From NCBI GenBank assembly GCA_023423065.1, contig JAFAGC010000100.1, positions 1 through 59,761 of the forward strand: a DNA stretch of 59,761 nucleotides, written 5' to 3'. Source of the DNA: Pseudomonadota bacterium (GTDB lineage Bacteria > Pseudomonadota > Gammaproteobacteria > Steroidobacterales > Steroidobacteraceae). Positions 30,146 to 40,871 of the stretch are shown piece after piece; position 1 is the stretch's first letter; each line of letters starts with the position of its first letter. A program made the position numbers and the translations under genes. The notes beneath the pieces are model-generated. The model did no database searches. It was not told the DNA's origin and saw only the letters and a program-made list of their open reading frames with translations.

Positions 30146-30762
30146 GTGCGCGCAACGTCGAGATGGTCGCGATTCTGCGTGGCCTCACGCCCGAGCGCGC
30201 CGCCGAAACCGGCGCCTGCCTCGTCGCCGCAGGCTTTCGCAACATCGAAGTGCCGTTGAATTCCCCGCGGCCTTTCGACTCGATCGCGGAGCTCGCGCGC
30301 GGGTACGGCGACTGCCTCGTCGGCGGGGGAACCGTTCTCACGCCCGCCGAAGTAGATAGGGTGCATGCCGCCGGCGGGCGCCTCGTCGTCGCGCCGAACT
30401 GCGACGGCGCGGTGATCCGCCGCGCGCTCGACCTCGGGATGCGCGTCATGCCCGGCATCGCGACCGCGACCGAGGCCTTCGAGGCGCTGCGCCACGGCGC
30501 CACCGAGCTCAAACTCTTCCCCGCTTCGACATATGGCGCCGGGCACCTGCGTGCGCTGAAGGCGGTGCTGCCGAAAAACGTGAAGGTCTACGCGGTCGGC
30601 GGCGTTGGCTCGAACGACATCGCGGAATGGCTCCAGTCGGGCGCGGACGGATTCGGATTCGGCGGTGAATTGTTCAAGCCCGCGTATACACTCGTGGACG
30701 TTGCCGCGCGCGCGAAGGGGTTGTTCGAAACGTTGCGGATTCCACCGCGCCAGGAGCGTTGA
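30142..30762 (+). CDS. dgoA: 2-dehydro-3-deoxy-6-phosphogalactonate aldolase
   Basis: It cleaves KDPGal to pyruvate and glyceraldehyde 3-phosphate. The 206-residue protein fits class I KDPG/KDPGal aldolases: VAILRGLTPERAA with the early Arg, IEVPLNSP with the catalytic Glu, VGGGTVLTPAEV, ELKLFPASTYG with the Schiff-base Lys, and VYAVGGVGSNDIAEWL. The NSP after IEVPL favours the KDPGal type. It is the last gene before convergent ubiA. Confidence 0.93.
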   Translation: MSARNVEMVAILRGLTPERAAETGACLVAAGFRNIEVPLNSPRPFDSIAELARGYGDCLVGGGTVLTPAEVDRVHAAGGRLVVAPNCDGAVIRRALDLGMRVMPGIATATEAFEALRHGATELKLFPASTYGAGHLRALKAVLPKNVKVYAVGGVGSNDIAEWLQSGADGFGFGGELFKPAYTLVDVAARAKGLFETLRIPPRQER

Positions 30763-30791
30763 ACGGCGGGTGTCCGCCAGGAAGGCGCGCG

Positions 30792-31736
30792 TCACGCCGC
30801 CGGCGCAGGCAGCCAGAACGCGTATTCGAGCAGGATGCCGATGAACACCGACAACCCGACGTAGTGGTTGTTGAGGAAAGCCGCGAAACATTCCGCGGGC
30901 TTGCGGTCGCGGATCAGGTACTGCTGGTAGAGGAAGAACACAGCGGCGGCGACGAGCCCCACGTGATACCAGTAGCCGAACTCCATGCTCTTGCCGGCGA
31001 GATACAGGGCGAACAGGAACAGGCCCTGCAGCATCGCGATGATCAGCTTGTCCATGTCGCCGAACACGATCGCGCTCGATTTCACGCCGATCTTGAGGTC
31101 GTCCTCGCGATCGACCATCGCGTACATCGTGTCGTAGATAGCCGCCCAGATGATGCCGGCGAAGAAGATGATCCACGCGACACGCGGAATGTGGCCGAGC
31201 TCGGCCATGAACACCATCGGCACGCCCCAGCTGAATGCCACGCCGAGATAGAACTGCGGCAGCGGAAAGAAGCGCTTGAAGAACGGGTAGCTCACCGCGA
31301 GCACCGCGCCGACGAACGATAGTCGGATGGTCGGCCAGTCGAGCTGCAACACCAGCGCGAGCGCGATGCCGATCAGCACGAGGAACCAGACGACCGCTTC
31401 GTGGGGCGCGATGCGGCGCGAGGCGATCGGCCGGTCGCGCGTGCGCTTCACGAACGGGTCGAAGTCGCGATCCGCGAGATCGTTGATCACGCAGCCCGCC
31501 GAACGCATCGCGACGGTGCCCAGCACGAAGATGACGAGGATCTTCGGGGTCGGATGCGATTGCCCGGCGATCCACAACGCCCAGAGCACAGGCCACAGCA
31601 GCAGCCAGATGCCGATGGGCCGGTGCAGGCGCGCGAGTTCGATGAGGTCGCGGATGCGACGCTTGTAGCGCAGCAGCTCGAGTCGCAACCCTGAGGGCTG
31701 CGGGGTGAGGTCCAGGTCTGTGAGGGGACGTGACAC
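30792..31736 (-). CDS. ubiA: 4-hydroxybenzoate polyprenyltransferase
   Basis: It attaches the polyprenyl tail to 4-hydroxybenzoate in ubiquinone synthesis. The 314-residue membrane protein begins MSRPLTDLDLTPQPSGLRLE and has the first Asp-rich motif NDLADRDFD with VKRTRDRPIASRRI, and the second in DTMYAMVDREDDLKIGVKS. RPIGIWLLLWPVLWALW is the typical first span. It is followed downstream by the convergent aldolase gene. Confidence 0.96.
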   Translation of the reverse strand: MSRPLTDLDLTPQPSGLRLELLRYKRRIRDLIELARLHRPIGIWLLLWPVLWALWIAGQSHPTPKILVIFVLGTVAMRSAGCVINDLADRDFDPFVKRTRDRPIASRRIAPHEAVVWFLVLIGIALALVLQLDWPTIRLSFVGAVLAVSYPFFKRFFPLPQFYLGVAFSWGVPMVFMAELGHIPRVAWIIFFAGIIWAAIYDTMYAMVDREDDLKIGVKSSAIVFGDMDKLIIAMLQGLFLFALYLAGKSMEFGYWYHVGLVAAAVFFLYQQYLIRDRKPAECFAAFLNNHYVGLSVFIGILLEYAFWLPAPAA

Positions 31737-31765
31737 TGGCGCGCATCATACGCGCGGTCGCGTAA

Positions 31766-32464
31766 TCAGGTGGCGCGCGGCGCGAACTCGATCGGGATCA
31801 GCACCTGCGCGGGCTGCGCGATGCCGTTCACTTCGTGCGGGCGGAACAGGGACTTCGCGATCGCATCGCGGCCCGCCGCGTCGAGACGTTCGTAACCGCT
31901 GGAACGCTCGACCAGGATCTGCGCGGGGCGGCCCATCGCATCGATGAGCACGCGCAGGATCACGGTGCCGTGCTCGCGCCGTCGCTGCGATTCCTTCGGG
32001 TAGACAGGACGCGCGACGCGCAGGTAGTCGACATCGTCGATCACCGGCGGTGCGACGGACTGCGAAGTCGGATTCGCGATCGCGGTCGTCGTCGCGACCG
32101 GCGCGACCGAGACGGCATCGGACTCGAACGAAAGCTCCTGCGGCGAAGGCAGCGCATACGTCACGGCCGGGATCGGCGGCGTGTATTCGGACGGCGCTTC
32201 TTCGGTCGTGGGCGCTTCGATCAGCGAGGCGACGATCGGCGCGGGTTCGACGAGACCGCGGATGTCGTGCCGCGCGCTGATCAACGCCGCCGCGGCGACG
32301 ACGTGAACGCCGACGGTCGCGACGATGAAGCCGGTGCGGCCTCCGAGCTTCTTGCGTCGCGCGGGTTGCGGCCGCAACGCGGCGAAGTCGCGGAGCATGA
32401 CCGCCGGCGGCTCACCGCGGTGAACCTGCGCATCGGGCATCTCGTTGATGAGTCGGGCGGCCAT
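31766..32464 (-). CDS. TonB family energy transducer
   Basis: A 232-residue protein with a cytoplasmic N-terminus, one membrane span (TGFIVATVGVHVVAAAALIS), a Pro/Glu/Thr-rich periplasmic linker (about 80-150) and a C-terminal TonB domain (LRVARPVYPKESQRRREHGT, GTVILRVLIDAMGRPAQILV, LFRPHEVNGIAQPAQVLIPI). It transmits proton-motive force to outer-membrane receptors. No exbB/exbD or receptor is adjacent. A Fur-like box lies just upstream, so iron control is likely. ATG 32464 was chosen because the upstream ATG would be inside that box. Confidence 0.88.
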   Translation of the reverse strand: MAARLINEMPDAQVHRGEPPAVMLRDFAALRPQPARRKKLGGRTGFIVATVGVHVVAAAALISARHDIRGLVEPAPIVASLIEAPTTEEAPSEYTPPIPAVTYALPSPQELSFESDAVSVAPVATTTAIANPTSQSVAPPVIDDVDYLRVARPVYPKESQRRREHGTVILRVLIDAMGRPAQILVERSSGYERLDAAGRDAIAKSLFRPHEVNGIAQPAQVLIPIEFAPRAT

Positions 32465-32478
32465 GTTGATTGAGAGAG

Positions 32479-32500
32479 CGAATGTAAATGATTCGCATTT
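32479..32500 (-). promoter_or_regulatory. Fur-like box before the tonB homologue
   Basis: On the minus strand AAATGCGAATCATTTACATT spans 32500-32481; it holds an AAATG-N5-CATTT palindrome and overlaps a TACATT -10 element about 20 bases before ATG 32464. The overlapping GCGAAT/ATTCGC pair makes a second symmetric element. Both resemble Fur sites of TonB-related genes. Confidence 0.6.
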
Positions 32501-32512
32501 GGAGCTCAATCA

Positions 32513-34612
<2,100 letters not shown>

Positions 34613-34628
34613 GGTGGCCAGGGAACGC

Positions 34629-35012
34629 TCAGCCCAGGTGCAGCGTGCACTCGATCTCGACGCGCGCGTTGCGCGGCAGCGCCGCGACCGCCACCGTCGA
34701 GCGGGCCGGGTAGGGTTCCTTGAAGTACTGCGCCATGAGGTCGTTGACCTTGGCGAAGTTAGCGAAGTCGGTGAGGAAGATCGTGACCTTCACGACCTGC
34801 TGGAAGGTGCCACCCGACGCCGCGATCACCGCCTTGATGTTCTCGAACACGCGGCGCGCCTCGGCTTCGAAGTCGCCCTCGACCATCTGCATGGTGACCG
34901 GATCGAGCGGGATCTGGCCCGCCATGTACACCGTGTCGCCCGCGCGCACCGCCTGTGAATAGGGGCCGATGGCCTTGGGCGCCTGATCCGTGTGGATGGC
35001 CTTGATCGACAT
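34629..35012 (-). CDS. ridA: RidA family enamine/imine deaminase
   Basis: It hydrolyses reactive 2-aminoacrylate and related imines formed by PLP enzymes. The 127-residue protein has PKAIGPYSQAVRAGDTVYMA, GQIPLD, FENIKAVIAASGG and the C-terminal PARSTVAVAALPRNARVEIE with the conserved Arg and Glu of RidA. It lies 17 bases after spoT, the usual place in this gene order. Confidence 0.96.
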   Translation of the reverse strand: MSIKAIHTDQAPKAIGPYSQAVRAGDTVYMAGQIPLDPVTMQMVEGDFEAEARRVFENIKAVIAASGGTFQQVVKVTIFLTDFANFAKVNDLMAQYFKEPYPARSTVAVAALPRNARVEIECTLHLG

Positions 35013-35029
35013 CGTGAACTCCTCGAAAG

Positions 35030-37213
35030 CTATTCGGCCGAGCGATCGGCGCGGCCGTGGCTCGCGATTGTACGCGTGACCTTGAGCACTTCGGGCATGC
35101 GGCGGACGACTTTCACGACCCTCGCCAGGTGCTCGCGATTGCGCACACGCAGCTCGAACACGAGCGACGAGGAGTCTGCGTCCTTTTCCTCGACCGCCAC
35201 GCGCTCGATGTTGGTGTCGCCGGAGGAGATGGCCGCGGCCACCGCGGCGAGCACGCCCATCTTGTTCGCGACGTCGACGCGGATCTCGGAGCTGAACATC
35301 TTGTCGGTGGTGGCCTGCCATGCGACCGGCAGCCAGTTCTCCGGATGTTTGCGATAGTCCTCGACGTTGACGCAGTTCTCGCGGTGAACCACGACGCCGC
35401 GGCCCGCGGAAAGGAACGCGAAGATCGGGTCGTCGGGAATCGGGAAGCAGCAGCGCGCGTAGGACACGAGCAGACCCTCGGTGCCCGCGATCGCGAGGGG
35501 CGCGGGTGCGCCGGAGAACGACTCCTCGCTGGCCTTGCTCGGCAGCAGCCGGCGAGCGACGAGTGGCGCGAGCCGCTCGCCTAGGCCCACCTTCTCGTAC
35601 AACTCGTCGACGTCGTGCATGCCGAGCTCGCCGACGGCGGCATTGAGCGTGTCCGGCGAGACTTCCTCGAGCGAGAGCTTGAACTCGCCCAGTGCCTGGT
35701 TGATCAGCCGCGCGCCGAGCTCGATCGCTTCCTGGCGCCGCAGGCCCTTGAGGTAGTGGCGTACCGCGGCCCGGGCCTTCGCCGTCACGACGAAGTTCAC
35801 CCACGACGGATTCGGCATCGCGCCCTTGGCGGTGATGATCTCGACGGTCTGGCCATTACGCAGCGGCGTGCGCAGCGGCGTGAGACGCCTGTCTACCTTG
35901 GCGGCCACGCAGCGGTTGCCGACGTCGGTGTGCACGGCATACGCGAAGTCGACGACGGTCGCGCCGCGCGGCAGGCGCAGGATCTCGCCCTTCGGCGTGA
36001 ACACGTACACCTTGTCCGGGAACAGGTCGACCTTGACGCTCTCGAGGAAGTCCTCGGAGCTGCCGCCCTCCTGCATGTCGACGAGGTTCGCGAGCCATTC
36101 GCGCGCGCGGTCGTCCTGGCCGCCACCACTCTCGTTGACCTTGTATTTCCAGTGCGCGGCGACGCCCGCCTCGGCCACGCGGTGCATGTCCTCGGTGCGG
36201 ATCTGCACCTCGATCGGAATGCCGTTCGGGCCGAACAGCGTCGTGTGCAGCGACTGGTAACCGTTGATGCGCGGGATCGCGATGTAGTCCTTGAAGCGTC
36301 CGGGCATCGGCTTGTACGTCGCGTGCACGACGCCGAGCGCGCGGTAGCAGGTATCCGCCTTGTCGACCACGATGCGCAGACCGAATACGTCGACGATCTC
36401 GGAGAGCGGCGCGCCTTTGCGCAGCATCTTGCTGTAGATGCTGTAGAGGTGTTTCTCGCGCGTCGAGACGTCGGCTTTGAGATCCGCTTTCGCGAGCGCG
36501 ACGTTCAGCGTGTCCGCGATCTTGTTGAGGAACTGCTTCTGGTTGCCGCGCGCGCGTTTCAGCGCTCGCTCGAGCACCTTGTACCGGTGCGGGAAGGCCG
36601 CCCTGAACCCGAGGTCTTCGAGTTCCAGCTTGAGATTGTAGAGACCGAGGCGCCCCGCGATCGGCGCGTAGATGTCGAGCGTCTCTCTAGCTACCGCGCG
36701 GCGCCGCGCCGGAGCCATGGCGTCGAGCGTACGCATGTTGTGGGTGCGGTCCGCGAGTTTCACGAGGATCACGCGCAGGTCGCGCACCATCGCGAGCACC
36801 ATCTTGCGGAACGATTCCGCCTGCGCCTCGGCGCGCGACTTGAACTGGATCTGGTCGAGTTTCGTCACCCCGTCGACGATCTCGGCGACCGCGGCACCGA
36901 ACTTCTCCGAGAGCTCCTCCTTGGAGATCGGCGTGTCTTCGATGACGTCGTGCAGGATCGCCGCGATGATCGTGTCGGGATCCATGTGCAGATCCGCGAG
37001 GATCTGCGCGGCGGCGAGCGGATGCGCGATGTAGGGCTCGCCCGAAAGCCGCTTCTGTCCCTCGTGCGCCTCGGCGCCGAATTCGGCGGCCGCGCGGACG
37101 CGCTCCACCTGCTCGGGCGGAAGGTACGTCTCGACGCTATTGAGGAGTTCGCGCAGGCCCGGCAATCGCCGGGCACCGGGCAGAAGTTGAAGGAGCGGCG
37201 ACGCTAAGTCCAT
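35030..37213 (-). CDS. spoT: Bifunctional (p)ppGpp synthetase/hydrolase SpoT
   Basis: A 727-residue stringent-response enzyme. The N-terminal HD hydrolase is intact (YIAHPLAAAQILADL, ILHDVIEDT, VKLADRTHNMRTL). The synthetase domain has YSIYSKMLRKGAPLSEIVD, FGLRIVVD, GRFKDYIAIPRINGYQSLHT and the EVQIRTEDMH loop. A TGS domain (VYVFTPKGEILRLPRGATV) and a C-terminal ACT domain follow. It is part of the rpoZ-spoT-ridA-recG series. Confidence 0.97.
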   Translation of the reverse strand: MDLASPLLQLLPGARRLPGLRELLNSVETYLPPEQVERVRAAAEFGAEAHEGQKRLSGEPYIAHPLAAAQILADLHMDPDTIIAAILHDVIEDTPISKEELSEKFGAAVAEIVDGVTKLDQIQFKSRAEAQAESFRKMVLAMVRDLRVILVKLADRTHNMRTLDAMAPARRRAVARETLDIYAPIAGRLGLYNLKLELEDLGFRAAFPHRYKVLERALKRARGNQKQFLNKIADTLNVALAKADLKADVSTREKHLYSIYSKMLRKGAPLSEIVDVFGLRIVVDKADTCYRALGVVHATYKPMPGRFKDYIAIPRINGYQSLHTTLFGPNGIPIEVQIRTEDMHRVAEAGVAAHWKYKVNESGGGQDDRAREWLANLVDMQEGGSSEDFLESVKVDLFPDKVYVFTPKGEILRLPRGATVVDFAYAVHTDVGNRCVAAKVDRRLTPLRTPLRNGQTVEIITAKGAMPNPSWVNFVVTAKARAAVRHYLKGLRRQEAIELGARLINQALGEFKLSLEEVSPDTLNAAVGELGMHDVDELYEKVGLGERLAPLVARRLLPSKASEESFSGAPAPLAIAGTEGLLVSYARCCFPIPDDPIFAFLSAGRGVVVHRENCVNVEDYRKHPENWLPVAWQATTDKMFSSEIRVDVANKMGVLAAVAAAISSGDTNIERVAVEEKDADSSSLVFELRVRNREHLARVVKVVRRMPEVLKVTRTIASHGRADRSAE

Positions 37214-37253
37214 GGCGCGCGAGCGCTCCTTAGTGAAAGGTCAGGCGGTGGAT

Positions 37254-37553
37254 TTATTCCTGTACGTCACGATCGCCTTGCAGGCCGAATTGCGGCGCAC
37301 GGAACAGGGACTGATTGTCGGCGTCGGGCAGCGGGGCTTCCGGCGGCGGCGGCTCGGGCTCACGCAGCATCTCGGGCGTGATGTTGCCCTCGGCAATCTC
37401 GCGCAGTGCGACCACGGTCGGCTTGTCGTTCTCCCAGGGGACGGTGGGCTCCGCGCCATTGGCGAGGCGGCGCGCACGCTGCGCGGCCAGCAGCACGAGC
37501 TGGAAAATGTTATCGACGTTCGGGAGGCAGTCTTCGACAGTGATACGGGCCAT
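37254..37553 (-). CDS. rpoZ: RNA polymerase omega subunit
   Basis: A 99-residue subunit that binds beta-prime, aids polymerase assembly and forms part of a ppGpp site. MARITVEDCLPNVDNIFQLV, AAQRARRLANG and KPTVVALREIAEGNIT are conserved. The C-terminal part, with EPEPPPPEAPLPDAD and FGLQGDRDVQE, is acidic and proline-rich and longer than a minimal omega. It lies between gmk and spoT, its normal neighbours. Confidence 0.96.
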   Translation of the reverse strand: MARITVEDCLPNVDNIFQLVLLAAQRARRLANGAEPTVPWENDKPTVVALREIAEGNITPEMLREPEPPPPEAPLPDADNQSLFRAPQFGLQGDRDVQE

Positions 37554-37605
37554 GAGTCTTTCCGGGCATCCGAGCTTCGGGGGGTGGAAATTCTACTGGA
37601 AATTG

Positions 37606-37626
37606 ACCGGGTTTTGCCCGGTTTTT
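37606..37626 (+). terminator. Hairpin with T-run in the gmk-rpoZ gap
   Basis: ACCGGG and CCCGGT enclose TTTTG, and TTTTT follows on the plus strand. No plus-strand gene precedes it. It could stop antisense transcription, or simply be a hairpin in the gmk-rpoZ mRNA, where the T-run would be on the wrong side. Confidence 0.35.
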
Positions 37627-37664
37627 ACACCGGAGCCGAGGCCCCGGACGCGCGCAAGTTCGCG

Positions 37665-38294
37665 TCAGGCCAGCAGTTCCTTCACCAGGGGCTGCAGTTC
37701 CGGCCGGCTCGCCCTGAAGCCATTCGACCCCCTCAGGACCTCGAGCAGCTGGCCCACGGCGGTCCCGAATTCCTCGTTCACGATCACCGAGTCGAACTCG
37801 GCGTAGTGCGACATGTCGGCGATCGAGTCGCGCAGGCGACGCGCGATGACTTCCTCGCTGTCCGTCTTGCGATTGCGCAGACGCAACTCCAGCGCAGCGC
37901 GAGAGGGCGGCAGGATGAAGATCGAATGACAGTCGGGCACGGCCTTGCGTACCTGCCGCGCGCCCTGCCAGTCGATCTCGAGGATCACGTCGTGGCCCGC
38001 ATTGCGCAGCGCCTCGACCTGGGCGCGACCGGTGCCGTAGAAGTTGTCGAAGACCTGCGCGTGCTCGAGGAAGGCGTCTTGTTCGAGCAGCTTGCGGAAT
38101 TCGTCGACCGAAATGAAATGGTAGTGCTCGCCGTCGACTTCCTTCTCGCGCGGCCTGCGCGTCGTGTGGGAGACGGACACGCGCAGCGACGGATCGCGTT
38201 CGAGCACCGCTTTCACGAGGGAAGTCTTGCCGGCGCCCGAGGGCGCGGCGATCACGAACAGCGCACCGCGCCGGTTTCCGAGCACCGAATTCAT
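37665..38294 (-). CDS. gmk: Guanylate kinase
   Basis: It phosphorylates GMP to GDP. The 209-residue protein has the P-loop APSGAGKTSL, VSHTTRRPREKEVDGEHYHF for GMP binding, FLEHAQVFDNFYGT, ILEIDWQGARQV and FILPPSRAALELRLRNRKTD in the lid. I start it at ATG 38294, where the family begins; longer in-frame extensions are out of character. Upstream in most relatives lies yicC, but here five exported proteins intervene. Confidence 0.97.
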   Translation of the reverse strand: MNSVLGNRRGALFVIAAPSGAGKTSLVKAVLERDPSLRVSVSHTTRRPREKEVDGEHYHFISVDEFRKLLEQDAFLEHAQVFDNFYGTGRAQVEALRNAGHDVILEIDWQGARQVRKAVPDCHSIFILPPSRAALELRLRNRKTDSEEVIARRLRDSIADMSHYAEFDSVIVNEEFGTAVGQLLEVLRGSNGFRASRPELQPLVKELLA

Positions 38295-38352
38295 CTTCCC
38301 GATTGTAGCGTCGGGCGCGGCGCTTGCCTTGCCGGCCCTCACATCATCGCGG

Positions 38353-38718
38353 TCAGGGTGCGCGCGTGAGCGTCGCGGAGGTCAGGCGTTTCCCGGACAC
38401 GGGCACGGACGGTTCTTCGACCAGGACGAGCACGCCGCTCTCGTTCTTGCGCCACACGTAGCCGCTCATGCGCGGATTGTCGGGCTTGATGATGCGTAGC
38501 TCGCCGTTTTCGTACCGGTAAACGCCCGAGACCGGCTGGCCCACCGCGCGCACGTAGTATTCCTGCTCGCGCAGCGAACTCACCGAAACCGACGTCGTCG
38601 TCCCGTCCGGCTCGCGCAGCGAATAGTTGCCCGCGAGAGTTTCCGGCGGCTTCGTCGCGCACGCCGAAAACAAGGCGGCCCCGACGAGAGCCACGAGTGT
38701 CGAGCGGATGATCTTCAT
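38353..38718 (-). CDS. Small lipoprotein of the exported cluster
   Basis: A 121-residue lipoprotein with signal MKIIRSTLVALVGAALFSAC, the acylated Cys at 20. The short mature domain contains LAGNYSLREPDGTTTSVSVS, EQEYYVRAVGQPVSGVYRYE and GYVWRKNESGVLVLVEEP, a strand-rich pattern. I do not recognise the family. It is the last of five exported-protein genes running on the minus strand, 8 bases after the CsgG/FlgT-like lipoprotein. Confidence 0.8.
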   Translation of the reverse strand: MKIIRSTLVALVGAALFSACATKPPETLAGNYSLREPDGTTTSVSVSSLREQEYYVRAVGQPVSGVYRYENGELRIIKPDNPRMSGYVWRKNESGVLVLVEEPSVPVSGKRLTSATLTRAP

Positions 38719-38726
38719 GTGTACTC

Positions 38727-40172
38727 CTACCAGTTCGAATCGTCTTTGGCGGGCTCGGGTTCGTCCGCTTCGGTCTCCGCGGCGGGCTTTGCCGTCGAAG
38801 TTGCCAGCTTCGCCGCGACCTTCGGTTCGGCCACGACTCCACGCAGCTCGAGCGCGCCCGGCGCGAACAGTGCCGCGACGTCTTTCTGCGTGTCGACGAC
38901 CTGCGCGTACGACATCTGCGGTAATACCTGGGTCACCTGCACCACGCAGCAGTGCCGCTCCATGCGTCCGAGACTCTGGCCGGTCTGCGGATCCTTGATC
39001 TCCTGCCCGCGCACGACGACCTCGTAACGCTTGCCCGGGATCAGCGATTTGCCGCCCTGGCTCAGCACCAGCTGGTCGCCGTTCACTGCGACAACGGTGA
39101 TCGGAAACAGCCGGCCGACGACCTCACGCATGGTTTCTTCCGAAAGGCCGTGAATGAGCGCTTCGGTGACGCCGGGCACGTCGACACTGGTGCGCAGCGT
39201 GGTCGGCTCCGTCTTCGGTAGTTCGATCTTCACCGTGTTCGCGAGCTCGACCTGGCCGGTGATGGCGTTCACGAGACGCAACGAGAGTGTCGCGCCGCCG
39301 TCGTGCCAGACCAGTCGCCTGTCCGTCGTGCGCAACTCGCGCTCGTGGTGGTTGTATGCGAAGCGGTCGATGCGGGCGAACAGCAGGTAGTCCGTCGACA
39401 ACTGCTGGCCCAGTCGCGCCATGTCCTGGTGCGCGGCGCGTCCTGCGGAGATGCGCTCCATTTCCGCCTCGATCCCGGCGTCGTATGCGCGATCCAGCAC
39501 CGCGAGCCGCTCGGACTGGGTCAGTGACTCGACCAGGCCTTCGCGGATCTGCCGGGAGATTTCGGAGGCCTGCACGCGCCTGCCGTCGACGACGAAATGG
39601 GTGCTCGCGAAACGCAGGGGCGCGAGAGAGACCTTGAGGCGCTGCGCGGCCGCATTGGCCGAGAACTTCGCGACGTTGGCCTCGATCGTGACCTCGTACC
39701 GGCCGTCCGCGCCGCGCGGCGTCTGGTTCACGACGCGGAAATCCGTCACTGCGCCACGCGAATGCGTGGTCACGAGTTCCGCGAACTGCGCCGCGGACAG
39801 ATCCACGCTGCCGTCACCGAGCGCGACCGCCATGCCGCCCTGGAACGTGGTGGCGCTCGCGTCGATCGATTTGCCGTTGACCTGCTCGATGGCGAGCTGC
39901 ACTGCGCGCGCGGTCGCGGCGGTGAGGGTCGGCCCATCGCCGGTGGCCGTGACCTTTACGCGTTCGATGGTCCCGGCCGACGGGTTTTCGCGGGCGAACG
40001 ACTCGGGTTGGGTCGGGACCGCGGGGGCGCCCGCTTCGACCTCGGTCGGCGTTGCTGGCGCCTCGGCGGGAGGGGCCGCGGATTCGGCCGCGACTTCGGG
40101 CGCGGCGACGTCACGGGAGCAGCCCGCCAGCAACGCCATGAGGGCGACGGAGGTGGTGAGTGTGCGGCTCAT
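38727..40172 (-). CDS. CsgG/FlgT-like lipoprotein (481 aa)
   Basis: Lipoprotein signal LTTSVALMALLAGC (Cys18), then an Ala/Pro/Glu-rich linker to about 60. A first domain (about 70-190) with AATARAVQLAIEQVNGK resembles FlgT_N or LPP20 folds. A CsgG-like domain (about 195-320) has GLVESLTQSERLAVLDR, LSTDYLLFARIDRF and LSLRLVNAITGQVELAN. A C-terminal domain (about 330-440) with LSQGGKSLIPGKRYEVV and KDPQTGQSLGRME resembles FlgT_C. Domain names are by eye. It probably acts at the outer membrane; role unknown. The C-terminus is acidic. Confidence 0.8.
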   Translation of the reverse strand: MSRTLTTSVALMALLAGCSRDVAAPEVAAESAAPPAEAPATPTEVEAGAPAVPTQPESFARENPSAGTIERVKVTATGDGPTLTAATARAVQLAIEQVNGKSIDASATTFQGGMAVALGDGSVDLSAAQFAELVTTHSRGAVTDFRVVNQTPRGADGRYEVTIEANVAKFSANAAAQRLKVSLAPLRFASTHFVVDGRRVQASEISRQIREGLVESLTQSERLAVLDRAYDAGIEAEMERISAGRAAHQDMARLGQQLSTDYLLFARIDRFAYNHHERELRTTDRRLVWHDGGATLSLRLVNAITGQVELANTVKIELPKTEPTTLRTSVDVPGVTEALIHGLSEETMREVVGRLFPITVVAVNGDQLVLSQGGKSLIPGKRYEVVVRGQEIKDPQTGQSLGRMERHCCVVQVTQVLPQMSYAQVVDTQKDVAALFAPGALELRGVVAEPKVAAKLATSTAKPAAETEADEPEPAKDDSNW

Positions 40173-40173
40173 G

Positions 40174-40848
40174 TCACAGCAACGAGGTGGCATCGTCGGG
40201 CACCGGGATCTTGTTCTTCTGCGCATAAGTCACGATCTGCCGGAATCCGGTGAGCACGCGGCCGCTGAAGCCCGGAATCTCGCCGACCAGGTACGTGCCG
40301 GTGGACAACTTGGACGTGAGCTTCGTCTTCTCGATCAGCGACGCGCTCGCGAGCTGCGCCTGCGCGGCGCTGCTGAAATTGCGGGCATCGTCCGGCAGCT
40401 GCTGGGTGAGCCGCACGCCGGTCACATAGTGCGGAAGAGCCGCGATGTAATGCTTGCGCCCTTCTTCGCTCAGTTCCGCGCCCGAGTCCATCTTCTGCTG
40501 CACGGCGGCCTGCGCTTCGCTCGACACCTGCGAGTTCTTCTTCAGGCTGTCCTTGTCGTTCACGGCGCCCGACTGCATCGAGGTGATCTCGGCGTCCAGT
40601 TTCGCGGCTTCCTCCTTGAGGTCATACGCGAGCGCCAGTTCACGCAGCGCCGTGCTGACCGAGGTGGACGCCTGCACGTACCGCAGAACCACGCCGTCCT
40701 GCAGCGCCACCGCATTTCCCCCACCACCGGACGACCTCGATCCGCCGAGTCCAGGCAGCTTCGGCAGTCCGATATCCGCCGCAGCAAGCGTCCCACACGC
40801 GAGCACTGCGACGCCCGCGGCCAATAACGTCACGATCTTCTTGTTCAC
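40174..40848 (-). CDS. Exported protein of unknown function (224 aa)
   Basis: Signal peptide MNKKIVTLLAAGVAVLACG then TLAAAD. The mature protein starts with a Gly/Ser/Leu-rich stretch (GLPKLPGLGGSRSSGGGGNA) and then is mostly helical, with TALRELALAYDLKEEAAKLD, KKNSQVSSEAQAAVQQKMD and FSSAAQAQLASASLIEKTK. No known domain is recognised. The stop lies one base before the start of the CsgG/FlgT-like gene, so the pair is probably co-translated. Confidence 0.75.
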   Translation of the reverse strand: MNKKIVTLLAAGVAVLACGTLAAADIGLPKLPGLGGSRSSGGGGNAVALQDGVVLRYVQASTSVSTALRELALAYDLKEEAAKLDAEITSMQSGAVNDKDSLKKNSQVSSEAQAAVQQKMDSGAELSEEGRKHYIAALPHYVTGVRLTQQLPDDARNFSSAAQAQLASASLIEKTKLTSKLSTGTYLVGEIPGFSGRVLTGFRQIVTYAQKNKIPVPDDATSLL

Positions 40849-40871
40849 TTCTTCTTCTCTCCCTGTGCCTG

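Noticed and set aside
34613..35029. Longer reading of the ridA frame into spoT
   Set aside because: The upstream part is a shadow of spoT; RidA begins at ATG 35012 with normal family length.
35615..37207. 530-codon plus-strand frame opposite spoT
   Set aside because: Same kind of antisense shadow, no domain, and no ribosome site.
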